Source of the DNA: Chitinophaga pinensis
GTDB lineage: Bacteria > Bacteroidota > Bacteroidia > Chitinophagales > CAMDFR01
NCBI GenBank assembly: GCA_945872405.1
Contig: CAMBZT010000024.1
Coordinates: 1 to 32,661, forward strand
Direction of reading: 5' to 3'
DNA length: 32,661 nt
Shown here: one piece after another, positions 23,286 to 32,166 of the stretch
Numbering within the stretch: the stretch's first letter is position 1
How the letters are laid out: every line of letters starts with the position of its first letter
Program-made: the position numbers and the translations under genes
Notes under the pieces: generated by a model
What the model was told of the DNA's origin: nothing
The model's database searches: none
Seen by the model: only the letters and a program-made list of their open reading frames with translations

Positions 23286-23289
23286 ACCT

Positions 23290-24606
23290 ATGGTAAATAA
23301 GACGACGACAGTACTTCAAGCCCTTCAGATTGAGCACCTAAATATGATGCAACAAGAGGCACTACAATCTATTTTAGATGAGTCAAATATATTGTTGGTG
23401 TCACCCACTGGGTCTGGGAAAACACTTGCATTTTTATTAGCAGTTTTTTATCTTTTAGAGGAGGAGAAGACAAACATTCAATGTCTTATCTTATTGCCCA
23501 CTCGTGAGTTGGCCATTCAAATTGAACAAGTTTGGAAAAGTATGCGCACTGGTTTTAAGGTAAATGTTTGTTATGGTGGCCATTCCATTGAGGTGGAGAC
23601 AAAAAATTTAAGTCAGGCCCCAGCATTACTCATCGGTACACCTGGAAGAATTCTCGATCATATTCAAAGAAAATCTTTTGAAGCGGATGGCATACGAATT
23701 TTGATTTTAGATGAGTTTGATAAGTCTTTAGAGGTTGGTTTTCATGAAGAAATAGCTGCTATTATCGCAGCAATTCCAAAGCTTGAAAAAAGAATCTTGG
23801 TGTCGGCAACAGCTAAGATGGAGATACCCACTTTTACCGGCGTTAAAGCACCTAGAGTATTGGATTTTTCATTATCAACTGCTCAGAATGAGCAGTTGAT
23901 AATGAAACTTGTTCACAGCAAAGAGAAGGATAAATTTGAGACCCTTTTTCAGCTCCTCTGTTCTTTAGAATCAGAGCCGGCTTTAATCTTTTGTAATCAT
24001 CGGGATGCGACAGAAAGATTGGCACAATTGCTAAATGAGGCCGGTATTATCACTGCTTTTTATCATGGTGGTATGGATCAGGATGACCGTGAAAGAGCGA
24101 TTACAAGATTCAGAAATGGATCGGTGAATTATCTGGTGGCAACAGACATAGCTGCGCGTGGACTAGATATATCAGCCATCAAACATGTGGTTCATTATCA
24201 TTTACCAAAGCTTGAAAAGGAATTTATACATCGTAATGGTCGAACTGCTCGAATGCATGCTTCAGGAACTTCGTATATATTACTTTCTATGGAGGAGGAG
24301 CTTCCTACATTCATTGGATCTGATATTGAAATATTTATTCCCTTAGAAAGTGCTCCCCTACCGACAGCGCCTATTTTTCAAACAATTTATGTGAGTGGAG
24401 GTAAGAAAAACAAACTCAATAAAACAGATATTGTTGGCTTTTTTATTCAAAAAGGGAAGCTCGACAAAAGCGATATTCAACTCATTGAGGTAAAAGATTT
24501 CATGTCGTTTGTGGCAGTGAAAAAGACCAAGATTCCAGCCTTTCTTCGTGCAATCAAAGAAGAAAAAATGAAAGGGAAAAAGTATAAAATAGAAGTCTTG
24601 CGATAA
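23290..24606 (+). CDS. DEAD-box RNA helicase with DbpA-type RNA-binding domain
   Basis: A 438-residue ATP-dependent RNA helicase. RecA domain 1 has motif I SPTGSGKT (38-45), PTRELAIQ (70-77), TPGR (117-120), motif II as Asp-Glu-Phe-Asp (141-144) instead of DEAD, and motif III SAT (172-174). Domain 2 has ALIFCNHRDATERL, YHGGMDQDDRERA, ATDIAARGLDIS (284-295) and motif VI HRNGRTAR (314-321). The last ~75 residues (365-438, YVSGGKKNKLNKTDIVGFF ... FVAVKKTKIPAFLRAIK) match the DbpA/CsdA RNA-binding RRM. This points to a role in 50S ribosome assembly through 23S rRNA binding. A basic tail of the length seen in many Bacteroidota helicases is absent. It is divergent from the deoxynucleoside kinase and convergent with selD. 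Confidence 0.92.
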   Translation: MVNKTTTVLQALQIEHLNMMQQEALQSILDESNILLVSPTGSGKTLAFLLAVFYLLEEEKTNIQCLILLPTRELAIQIEQVWKSMRTGFKVNVCYGGHSIEVETKNLSQAPALLIGTPGRILDHIQRKSFEADGIRILILDEFDKSLEVGFHEEIAAIIAAIPKLEKRILVSATAKMEIPTFTGVKAPRVLDFSLSTAQNEQLIMKLVHSKEKDKFETLFQLLCSLESEPALIFCNHRDATERLAQLLNEAGIITAFYHGGMDQDDRERAITRFRNGSVNYLVATDIAARGLDISAIKHVVHYHLPKLEKEFIHRNGRTARMHASGTSYILLSMEEELPTFIGSDIEIFIPLESAPLPTAPIFQTIYVSGGKKNKLNKTDIVGFFIQKGKLDKSDIQLIEVKDFMSFVAVKKTKIPAFLRAIKEEKMKGKKYKIEVLR

Positions 24607-24635
24607 ATTTTGTTCTAGTGATTGATGTTTTTTTT

Positions 24636-24713
24636 GGCAGCTGCCTTTGCGCAAATACAAAACGCAAAGTCACCCTGTGTTCCACAGTACAAGGTACTTG
24701 TTGCACCCAGTGC
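24636..24713. other. Run of short hairpins between helicase and selD
   Basis: Successive perfect inverted repeats fill this gap. They are a 10-bp palindrome GGCAGCTGCC (24636-24645), CTTTGCG/CGCAAAG (24645-24651, 24663-24669), CTGTG-TTC-CACAG (24675-24687), ACAAG-GTA-CTTGT (24689-24701) and GCAC-CCA-GTGC (24703-24713). The last three have 3-nt loops and are separated by single T residues. The stretch looks richer in G+C than its surroundings. It overlaps a 38-codon plus-strand frame (24625-24741). It may be a structured RNA, a convergent terminator complex or a gene remnant; I cannot decide. Confidence 0.4.
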
Positions 24714-24720
24714 TGCAAAT

Positions 24721-25767
24721 TTAGTGGCTAAGATTAATTAGGTATTCATCATTTTGTTTCTTCAATCTTCCAAAAGAAATTCTGCATCCTTGTAGTACTT
24801 GATGATCATTTAATAATCTTTCAAATTCTTCTTTATAGGCAGGATCTATTGCTACTAACAATCCTCCACTCGTTTGTGGATCTGCTAAAATATGTTTTTG
24901 TCTTTCTGATAATGACGCAATCTTGTGTCCATAACTTGCCCAATTTCTGTTGGTTCCCCCTGGTATACATCCTTTGTCTAAGTAGTCATCAACCACTCCA
25001 ATCTTAGGTACTTTATCAAAATCAATCACGGCTTGTAAGCCACTGCCTTCACACATTTCAGAAAGATGGCCAAGTAAACCAAAACCTGTGACATCTGTCA
25101 TTGCTTTAATATACCCGAATTGCCCAAAGACTTCACCAATCTTATTTAGTGTTGCCATCGAGTTGGGTGCAATATTTTTATGCTCCTCTGCCAGTATTCC
25201 TTTTTTTTGTGCAGTCGTCAAAATTCCAACACCCAAAGGTTTCGTCAAATATAAAATGCATCCCTCTGTTGCCGTTGAATTTTGTTTCAAATTTTTAATA
25301 TCGACAATACCATTCACAGCCAATCCAAATACAGGCTCTGGACAATCTATGCTATGACCACCAGCCAAGGTAATGCCTGCTTCTGCACAAATAGAACGTG
25401 AGCCTTCTAAAACTCTTTGTGCTACTTCTGGTGATAATTTATCTATTGGCCAACCGAGTATCGCAATGGCAAGAATTGGTTTGCCACCCATCGCGTACAC
25501 ATCACTAATGGCATTGGCAGAAGCGATTCTTCCAAAGTCATAAGCATCATCTACAATGGGCATAAAAAAATCGGTAGTTGAAATTAAAGCGGTACCATTT
25601 CCTAAATCAAACACAGCCGCATCATCGCGTGTATCGTTACCCACCAATAGTTTACTATCCGTTGGATGAATCACATTGCTCTGTAAAATTTTATCTAATA
25701 CAGCGGGTGATATTTTGCAGCCGCAACCTGCTCCATGAGAGTATTGGGTTAATTTAATTTCTTCCAT
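24721..25767 (-). CDS. selD: Selenide, water dikinase (selenophosphate synthetase)
   Basis: SelD makes selenophosphate from selenide and ATP, the donor for selenouridine tRNA and selenocysteine. The 348 residues align end to end with the family. The N-terminal [23 protein letters not shown] (6-28) carries Cys15, equivalent to E. coli Cys17, and Lys18, equivalent to Lys20. This is the Cys form rather than a Sec (UGA) form. The ATP-site aspartates lie in [15 protein letters not shown] and the [10 protein letters not shown] segment. [35 protein letters not shown] and [12 protein letters not shown] are all present. It follows selU by 1 nt, so the two are co-translated. With no selA or selB in view, tRNA 2-selenouridine is the supported use of its product. 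Confidence 0.97.
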   Translation of the reverse strand: MEEIKLTQYSHGAGCGCKISPAVLDKILQSNVIHPTDSKLLVGNDTRDDAAVFDLGNGTALISTTDFFMPIVDDAYDFGRIASANAISDVYAMGGKPILAIAILGWPIDKLSPEVAQRVLEGSRSICAEAGITLAGGHSIDCPEPVFGLAVNGIVDIKNLKQNSTATEGCILYLTKPLGVGILTTAQKKGILAEEHKNIAPNSMATLNKIGEVFGQFGYIKAMTDVTGFGLLGHLSEMCEGSGLQAVIDFDKVPKIGVVDDYLDKGCIPGGTNRNWASYGHKIASLSERQKHILADPQTSGGLLVAIDPAYKEEFERLLNDHQVLQGCRISFGRLKKQNDEYLINLSH

Positions 25768-25768
25768 T

Positions 25769-26803
25769 TTATGTATTTATAACTTGATAACAAAAGTCGA
25801 TAATTGCTTTCGCATTTTTAGTAGCATCTATATTCTCAAAATTGATTTCATAAACCAACTCTTTCTTTCGCTTAGAAAGCCCATTGGCGTACGTCTTGTC
25901 ATAATACACCAAAACTAATCTGATAAATTCTTTCATATTGCCTTCTTCAATAGCTTGAATGCTCATATTGCTTTCGTTAGGTCCCAATCTTTTCGAAATT
26001 TTTAAAACAGACTCTTTCAAAAACTCCTTGTCTAATACGCCATAGACTTGGTTTAAAAATTCTATTCTTTCTGTCCGACCAATATTAATATTCAAAACCT
26101 TCGCTTCATTCATTTGTATGAATAGCTTTTTCGGAATCACTCTTTTGCCAATCAAAACACTTTCATTTTCTAGCCAAATATTTTTGCTCAAATCCATTTG
26201 ACTTAATTCTATCGCTAACATATTTTCAAATTGCTCCTGGCTTGGTTGTACATGCTTTCCTAAAGAACCAAAGGAAGAGCCTTGGTGATTGGCAAGCCCT
26301 TCAAGATCGATGACTTGTTCACCTAATGTTTTCATGGCTTGTAAGGTTTCTGTTTTTGCAGAACCTGTCGAACCACCTAAAATAAGAATGGGATATTCTT
26401 TTTCTAATAACTCCAAACAATAGGTTCTATATGCTTTGTAGCCATTTTCTAAGAGACCTACCTCAAAGCCATAAATATTCAACGCCCAGGCCATAGAGGC
26501 GCTTCTCATGCCGCCACGCCAGCAATTCAGTAAAATCTTTTTATCAGGACATTTTTTTTCTGCTTCTCTGATAAAGGCAGCCCAACGTGGACCAATCAAC
26601 TCAAAGGCTTGCAGAATAGCAGTTTCTTTACCTTGCTGCTTGTAAGAGGTTCCAATAATTACTCTTTCATCATTCGTAAATAATGGAAGATTGAAAGCAT
26701 TATGAATATGACCTTGTTCAAACTCTGCAGGTGTTCGCACATCAGCAATCGATTGATGGTGCGATGCTTGAAGAAATGCCGTTAAACTTAATTTTGTAAT
26801 CAT
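25769..26803 (-). CDS. selU: tRNA 2-selenouridine synthase
   Basis: SelU (MnmH/YbbB) exchanges sulfur for selenium at the wobble 2-thiouridine of certain tRNAs, via a geranylated intermediate, using selenophosphate. The 344-residue protein has an N-terminal rhodanese domain (1-130; [22 protein letters not shown] region), with active Cys94 in [18 protein letters not shown]-loop domain follows ([13 protein letters not shown], 143-155), with [14 protein letters not shown] and the [11 protein letters not shown] motif. All expected signatures are intact. It is directly upstream of selD (1-nt gap) and 43 nt downstream of nuoN on the same strand. It could therefore be read from the nuo transcript as well as from a promoter of its own. 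Confidence 0.96.
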   Translation of the reverse strand: MITKLSLTAFLQASHHQSIADVRTPAEFEQGHIHNAFNLPLFTNDERVIIGTSYKQQGKETAILQAFELIGPRWAAFIREAEKKCPDKKILLNCWRGGMRSASMAWALNIYGFEVGLLENGYKAYRTYCLELLEKEYPILILGGSTGSAKTETLQAMKTLGEQVIDLEGLANHQGSSFGSLGKHVQPSQEQFENMLAIELSQMDLSKNIWLENESVLIGKRVIPKKLFIQMNEAKVLNINIGRTERIEFLNQVYGVLDKEFLKESVLKISKRLGPNESNMSIQAIEEGNMKEFIRLVLVYYDKTYANGLSKRKKELVYEINFENIDATKNAKAIIDFCYQVINT

Positions 26804-26846
26804 CTAATTTATAACAGCAAGATATAAAATTCTCTTGTATTGTTCT

Positions 26847-28229
26847 CTACCAAAACAACTCAATCACAATACTTGGTAATACTCCAATAACAATAATGGC
26901 AATAGAAGTTACAATTGCCACCATAGAATAGATGGGACTTGTTTCAAGTGTGATTGCATGATTTTCACTGTCTTTAAACCACATAGCCACTATCACTTTA
27001 AAATAGTAATAGATACTAATAGCAGAATTAAGAATGGCTATAATGACCAATGGCATGTATTGATGAATGGCAATGGAGAATAAATAATATTTACCAAAGA
27101 AACCTGCAGTAAGTGGTATACCAGCCAATGATAACATCGCAATGGTCATGGTTACAGCCAATAATCTTTTTCTTTTACCCAAGCCATTAAACACTTCAAA
27201 ATCACTTCTTCCTGTTTGTTGTTGTATCATTGTAAATACTGTAAATGCTGCGACTGTAGCCATAGAATAAGCAGATAAATACAATAGAATAGCAGATTGT
27301 CCTTCCTTGAAATTTAAGCTGATTAACGCTAACAAAAGATAGCCAGCATGCGAGATACTTGAATAGGCCATCATACGCTTAAAACTCTTTTGATAAATGG
27401 CAGTTACATTCGCCAATATCATACTTAATGCTGCAATCATCGCAACAATATTTGTCCATTGACTGCCGATTTCAGTAAAGCAAGTTAAGAACAATTTAAA
27501 AAATGTCGCGAAAGCAGCAGTTTTCACTACTGTTGCCATAAAAGAAGTGAAAAGGGTAGGCGTTCCATCATATACATCTGGACTCCAAAAATGAAAGGGT
27601 GCAGCAGAGATCTTAAAACAAAATGCAACAATAAGCAGGATGATACCTACATTCATCAGGTTATGATTATATGAATCAGCTATAATATTTGTCCAAATGG
27701 CGCTGAGCTGAATTTGTCCAGTGGCACCATAAATCATGGCCATACCAAACAATAGAATTCCTGTTGCAAAGGCACCCATCAAGAAATATTTCATCCCCGC
27801 TTCATTGCTGTGCATATCATCTTTTTGACTGCCAGCAAGAATATAAAGAGGAATGGATAAAATTTCTATTCCCAAAAATATCATCAATAAGTTTTGAGCA
27901 GACAACATGGTGATTGCTCCGCAAAGCGCAAAAAGCATCAAGGCATATTTATCACCCTTATGGTGTATATCGTCTTTTAAAAACTCTGCTCCTAACAGAA
28001 AGATAAGTAAGGTACTTAACAAGCATACTACGGTAAATGCACGAGCAAATGTATCAAAGAGAAACATATTTGTATAGTCGTTAAACAATCCATCGATATC
28101 TTGTATGGTAAACACTAAGGCCATCACAATAGCCAACACACCTATAGGCATAATTGATTTGCGCATATCGAAAATACCTGCGAACAGGAGGATGACACCA
28201 AAAAAAGCCAGAATTATTATCGCAACCAT
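26847..28229 (-). CDS. nuoN: NADH-quinone oxidoreductase subunit N
   Basis: Antiporter-like membrane-arm subunit of respiratory complex I, one of three proton-pumping modules. I start it at the ATG at 28229 (MVAIIILAFFGVILLFAGIFD), giving 460 residues. The frame stays open upstream to a TTG at 28289, but the extra 20 residues are polar and unlike NuoN. About 14 hydrophobic segments are visible. The pump glutamate is Glu122 in LMIFLGIEILSIPLYILAG. The KISAAPFHFWSPDVYDGTPTLFTSFMATVVKTAAF block carries the conserved Lys and broken-helix prolines. It is the last nuo gene here, 88 nt after the stop of a 35-codon frame and 43 nt before selU. Confidence 0.96.
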   Translation of the reverse strand: MVAIIILAFFGVILLFAGIFDMRKSIMPIGVLAIVMALVFTIQDIDGLFNDYTNMFLFDTFARAFTVVCLLSTLLIFLLGAEFLKDDIHHKGDKYALMLFALCGAITMLSAQNLLMIFLGIEILSIPLYILAGSQKDDMHSNEAGMKYFLMGAFATGILLFGMAMIYGATGQIQLSAIWTNIIADSYNHNLMNVGIILLIVAFCFKISAAPFHFWSPDVYDGTPTLFTSFMATVVKTAAFATFFKLFLTCFTEIGSQWTNIVAMIAALSMILANVTAIYQKSFKRMMAYSSISHAGYLLLALISLNFKEGQSAILLYLSAYSMATVAAFTVFTMIQQQTGRSDFEVFNGLGKRKRLLAVTMTIAMLSLAGIPLTAGFFGKYYLFSIAIHQYMPLVIIAILNSAISIYYYFKVIVAMWFKDSENHAITLETSPIYSMVAIVTSIAIIVIGVLPSIVIELFW

Positions 28230-28317
28230 GTATATTTTATTAATTTTTAAATTTGAATAGAACTTTGGTTTTACAAAGCATCTATCCAATTTTATGTTCT
28301 ATTTTTCTATTTTATTG

Positions 28318-28425
28318 TTAACACGCTTCTATTATTGTTTTCTCCTCTACAAATATCGCCAATTCTTGTTGTAAGCTATTTAAAGCTCTTTCAAAAGTGG
28401 CTTTGAAAATATCTTTTCTCATCAT
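28318..28425 (-). CDS. Small 35-residue frame coupled to nuoM
   Basis: Its ATG overlaps the nuoM stop codon (TAATG arrangement at 28427-28423), a classic translational-coupling layout, and a second ATG follows at once. It encodes 35 residues (MMRKDIFKATFERALNSLQQ at the N-terminus, ending TIIEAC). The composition is that of one charged amphipathic helix with no membrane span. I do not recognise it. It fills more than half of the 195-nt gap between nuoM and nuoN, unusually long for this operon. It could be a complex I-associated peptide, a coupling device or a chance frame. Confidence 0.4.
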   Translation of the reverse strand: MMRKDIFKATFERALNSLQQELAIFVEEKTIIEAC

Positions 28426-29873
28426 TATTGAGTTATTGAATGCATTAGAATATTTGAGACAGAAGTGGCACTGATATCAAAAATAAGATTCGGATAAAAA
28501 CCAATTATTAGAACCATTACAGCCAGAATGCTCAATACAGTAAATTCAAGGATACTTACATCAGTAAAGTTCTTGGTGTTTTCATTCGTTTCGCCAAACA
28601 TACTTAGTTGATATACTCTGAGCATATAAACAGCGCATAAAATAATACTAGTCCCAGCGATAGCGCCAGCAATAGGATGAAAAGAGAATATTCCTTTTAG
28701 TAATAAAAACTCACCAGGGAATCCATTGGTTAGTGGCACAGCAACAGAGCCCAACATGATGATCATAAATAAGACAGCTAGTTTGGGAGCTACTTTAGCT
28801 ATACCACCCATGGCCGTCAAATCATTTGTTTTTAATCTTTTTTCAATGATATCTGCCACATAGAATAAGCCAACAATATTGATGCCATGCGCCAACATTT
28901 GAATAGTCGCACCTTGCCATGCATCAGCTTGTAACGTAAATAATCCTGCACCAATCATTCCAACGTGGGCAATAGAAGAGTAGGCGAATAAGCGTTTGAT
29001 ATTATTCTGTCTGATAGCAATCAATGAAGCATAAATAATTCCAATGATAGATACAATAACAAACCAATTACCAATTTGGGCCCAGGCTTCTGGTGCCATA
29101 GGCATCATCCAACGCATTACCCCATATATTCCCATCTTCAACATAATACCTGAAAGCAACATGGTGCCTTGTGTTGGAGATGTAGTATAGGTATCTGGTT
29201 GCCATGTATGAAAAGGAAAGATGGGCATTTTAATAGCGAATGCAAGGAAGAAAGAACTATACACAAACAACATTCCGGATCCGTCTAATTGAGCGGCATA
29301 TAGAGAATTATAATTAAAACTATGGTCGGGTGTGTGCAGATATAAATAGATTAAGCCTAAGAGCATAAATAAGGAACCAAAGAAGGTATAGATAAAGAAC
29401 TTAAGTGTTACTTTAATTCTGTTTTCTCCTCCCCATATGGCACAAATAAACCAAATAGGGATCAAGGTGATTTCCCAAAACATATAAAACAAGATGCCGT
29501 CTAAAGACATAAATACGCCATTCAAACCAAACTGCATCAATAGAATTAATGCATAGAAAGTATGCTGGTATGGCTTCTCTGTGTTATTGAATGAAGAGAG
29601 AATGATAATAGGAGTCAGTATATTGGTGAGTAGTAACATTACCATCGTTAGGCCATCAACACCTATGCAAAAGTTAATGCCTAAATCGTTTATCCAGGTA
29701 TAGTTTTCATAAAAGTCGTAGGCCCCATCTTGCTTCCAAATAGAGAGCAAGAAAAGATTAAAACCTAGTGTTATCAATGAACCCAACAGGGCAATTGTTT
29801 TAGCTGTTTTACCTTTGATTCCGAATAGGAACAAAGAAAAGAGAAGCGGCAGAAGAAGTAAAATGATTCCCAC
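28425..29873 (-). CDS. nuoM: NADH-quinone oxidoreductase subunit M
   Basis: Antiporter-like (ND4) membrane subunit of complex I, 482 residues with about 14 membrane segments. The pump Glu134 sits in GILFYMFWEITLIPIWFICAIWGG, matching E. coli Glu144. FAIKMPIFPFHTWQPDTYTTSPTQGTMLLSGIMLKMGIYGVMRW contains the conserved Lys of the broken helix, and RLFAYSSIAHVGMIGAG carries the next conserved segment. The start is GTG at 29873, 4 nt after the nuoL stop. Its stop overlaps the ATG of the 35-codon frame. Cys residues and loops look ordinary for Bacteroidota NuoM. Confidence 0.97.
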   Translation of the reverse strand: MGIILLLLPLLFSLFLFGIKGKTAKTIALLGSLITLGFNLFLLSIWKQDGAYDFYENYTWINDLGINFCIGVDGLTMVMLLLTNILTPIIILSSFNNTEKPYQHTFYALILLMQFGLNGVFMSLDGILFYMFWEITLIPIWFICAIWGGENRIKVTLKFFIYTFFGSLFMLLGLIYLYLHTPDHSFNYNSLYAAQLDGSGMLFVYSSFFLAFAIKMPIFPFHTWQPDTYTTSPTQGTMLLSGIMLKMGIYGVMRWMMPMAPEAWAQIGNWFVIVSIIGIIYASLIAIRQNNIKRLFAYSSIAHVGMIGAGLFTLQADAWQGATIQMLAHGINIVGLFYVADIIEKRLKTNDLTAMGGIAKVAPKLAVLFMIIMLGSVAVPLTNGFPGEFLLLKGIFSFHPIAGAIAGTSIILCAVYMLRVYQLSMFGETNENTKNFTDVSILEFTVLSILAVMVLIIGFYPNLIFDISATSVSNILMHSITQ

Positions 29874-29877
29874 TATA

Positions 29878-31767
29878 TTAAAATAATAATTTAAATAAAA
29901 AGATTAGTACCATTCCTACTGTCATACCCAATAGATAATATTCGATATTCCCATTTTGTAACCATCGGAAAATATTACTTCCCTTATTGATTAAAGTTCC
30001 GGTTCCATTCACAATACCATCAATCCATTTTGTTTCTACAGTTTTATGAAATATTTCGCCACACCATTCAATAGGTTTTACAAAAACTCTATCATAAATT
30101 TCATCCACGTAAAACTTATTAGCAATCAATTTAAGCGCTCCTGTTTGTTGTTGATCTATCACTGGAACCTCAGCCTTGGCAATATATTTATTCTTTGAAT
30201 AGAGATACGCAATAATTAATGCAAGAGCGGTACTACCTGCTAGGATAGCTTGAAGAGCGTACGGTAGCGTTTTTTCAGTATGTTCGCCAAGAATTGGGAT
30301 TAGCATATGTTTTAATCCATGACTAATCGACTCTCCCATAAAAGGTGGAAGATTGAATACACCACCAACGACTGATAATATGGCTAATATAATCAATGGA
30401 ATAGTGATTAGAGCTGGCGACTCATGAATATGATGTTTCTGTTCCTCAGTGCCTCTATAGGTACCATGAAAAGTAAGTAAGAATAAACGTAACATGTAGA
30501 AGCAAGTCATCGTTGCGCTAATCAAGGCCAATGCCCAAAGTATAGGACTTTCTTTAAAGACATCTGCAAGAATTTCATCCTTAGAGAAGAAACCAGAGAA
30601 TAATGGAAAGCCACAGATTGCAAGTGTTCCAATCAAAAATGTCCAATAAGTAATTGGCATTAACTTTTTAAGTCCACCCATTTTTCTGATGTCTTGTTCG
30701 TGATGTAATCCATGGAGAACACTTCCAGCAGCTAAGAATAATAATGCTTTAAAGAAGGCATGTGTCATTAGGTGAAACATCGCGCTAGTATATGCTCCAA
30801 CGCCTAAGGACAAAAACAATAAGCCAAGTTGAGAAACCGTAGAATAAGCAAGTACTTTTTTGATATCATTTTGTCTAAGGCCAATAATTGCAGCAAATAG
30901 TGAAGTAGCAATACCGATGATGGCAATAAAATGTTGTGTATCTGGACAAGCATCAAACAAAACGTTACATCTTACAATCATATAAATACCTGCCGTAACC
31001 ATGGTCGCGGCATGTATTAATGCAGACACGGGTGTTGGACCGGCCATGGCATCCGGTAACCAAGTATATAAAGGAATTTGAGCAGATTTACCCATAGCGC
31101 CTATGAATAAACAAAGTGTTGCAATAGTTAAGGTAGTCGAGCCGCCAGTGGTAGCAGCCAATTCAAACACTTTTTGGTATTCTAGAGAGCCAAACTGATT
31201 CCAGATTAAAAACACGCCTAAAAGTAATCCAAGATCTCCAATTCTATTCATGATAAAGGCTTTTCGAGCAGCTTTACCATATTCAACATTTTTATACCAA
31301 AAGCCAATTAACAAGTAAGAGCATAATCCGACGCCTTCCCAACCAAAGAATAGTACGATAAAATTAGAGCCCATCACCAACAATAGCATAGAGAAAATGA
31401 ATAAATTTAAATAGGCGAAAAACTTATAAAATCCTTCATCATCATGCATATAGCCGATGGAATAAATATGGATTAAGGTTCCAATTCCTGTGATAATAAG
31501 CATCATCATTGCAGACAATGCATCTACTTGAAATGAAAAATTGATTTCAGTGCCACCAAATTTTATCCAAGTAAAAAGATGTTGAAAGAATACTGTCTTA
31601 TCATGTGAAAGATTATTGAATAAAATGAGTGATAAAACAAAAGGTACGAAAACCATTGTTGTGGCTATGATACCGACGATTGTCTTCGGCAGTTTTTTTC
31701 CTAACATGCCATTGATGAGAAAGCCAATAAAGGGAAGAAGAGGTATTAAAAAAATGATTTGTTCCAT
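29878..31767 (-). CDS. nuoL: NADH-quinone oxidoreductase subunit L
   Basis: Distal antiporter-like (ND5) subunit of complex I, 629 residues with ~16 hydrophobic segments. Conserved elements are FSFQVDALSAMM (78-89), Glu144 in FFGWEGVGLCSYLLIGFWYKN, Lys227 in MGKSAQIPLYTWLPDAMAGPTPVSALIHAATMVTAG, the broken-helix region, and KKVLAYSTVSQLGLLFLSLG. The C-terminal ~100 residues hold the amphipathic lateral-helix region (KFYVDEIYDRVFVKPIEW) that runs along NuoM and NuoN, ending in a final membrane anchor. Length is normal. It starts 70 nt after nuoK and abuts nuoM with a 4-nt gap. Confidence 0.97.
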   Translation of the reverse strand: MEQIIFLIPLLPFIGFLINGMLGKKLPKTIVGIIATTMVFVPFVLSLILFNNLSHDKTVFFQHLFTWIKFGGTEINFSFQVDALSAMMMLIITGIGTLIHIYSIGYMHDDEGFYKFFAYLNLFIFSMLLLVMGSNFIVLFFGWEGVGLCSYLLIGFWYKNVEYGKAARKAFIMNRIGDLGLLLGVFLIWNQFGSLEYQKVFELAATTGGSTTLTIATLCLFIGAMGKSAQIPLYTWLPDAMAGPTPVSALIHAATMVTAGIYMIVRCNVLFDACPDTQHFIAIIGIATSLFAAIIGLRQNDIKKVLAYSTVSQLGLLFLSLGVGAYTSAMFHLMTHAFFKALLFLAAGSVLHGLHHEQDIRKMGGLKKLMPITYWTFLIGTLAICGFPLFSGFFSKDEILADVFKESPILWALALISATMTCFYMLRLFLLTFHGTYRGTEEQKHHIHESPALITIPLIILAILSVVGGVFNLPPFMGESISHGLKHMLIPILGEHTEKTLPYALQAILAGSTALALIIAYLYSKNKYIAKAEVPVIDQQQTGALKLIANKFYVDEIYDRVFVKPIEWCGEIFHKTVETKWIDGIVNGTGTLINKGSNIFRWLQNGNIEYYLLGMTVGMVLIFLFKLLF

Positions 31768-31837
31768 ATATGTTGAGTTAAAAAATAAAGGATGTTTTAC
31801 TATTTTTCAGTGTTTCATCCATCATTTCATTTCTTTT

Positions 31838-32158
31838 TTAATGTTTTAATTTGTCTAACAAACTTACGTCTACTGATTTTGTATTCCGATACATCATCAC
31901 TAAAATAGCCAAGCCTACGGCAACTTCAGCTGCCGCCACCACCATAACAAAGAATACGAATAGTTGACCATTCGGATCGCCTCTGTAGGCAGAGAACGCG
32001 GCAAATAAAAGATTTACAGAATTTAACATCAACTCCACACACATCAACACAATAATGGCATTTCTTCTGATCAACACACCCATCACGCCAATCGAAAACA
32101 ATATACTGCTTAGATAGATGTAATAATCGATACTTACATGTTTTAATACTTCTGTCAT
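31838..32158 (-). CDS. nuoK: NADH-quinone oxidoreductase subunit K
   Basis: Small (106-residue) complex I membrane subunit with three helices. The two intramembrane glutamates of the proton path are present: Glu42 in [17 protein letters not shown] and Glu78 in [16 protein letters not shown]. The [13 protein letters not shown] and [15 protein letters not shown] segments are typical. It begins 8 nt after the stop of the lipocalin-like gene that separates it from nuoJ, and is followed by nuoL after 70 nt. Confidence 0.97.
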   Translation of the reverse strand: MTEVLKHVSIDYYIYLSSILFSIGVMGVLIRRNAIIVLMCVELMLNSVNLLFAAFSAYRGDPNGQLFVFFVMVVAAAEVAVGLAILVMMYRNTKSVDVSLLDKLKH

Positions 32159-32166
32159 TTGACGTT

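Noticed and set aside
28230-28289. TTG-initiated 20-residue extension of nuoN
   Set aside because: The extension is polar, unlike NuoN, and the ATG at 28229 begins with a typical NuoN first helix.
29000-31700. Antisense open frames opposite the nuo, cph and yidC genes
   Set aside because: They lie inside strongly conserved genes on the other strand and have no protein-like features, so they are shadows.
31778-31825. 15-codon frame in the nuoK-nuoL gap (minus strand)
   Set aside because: Too short to support. No coupling overlap and a composition expected from AT-rich spacer.
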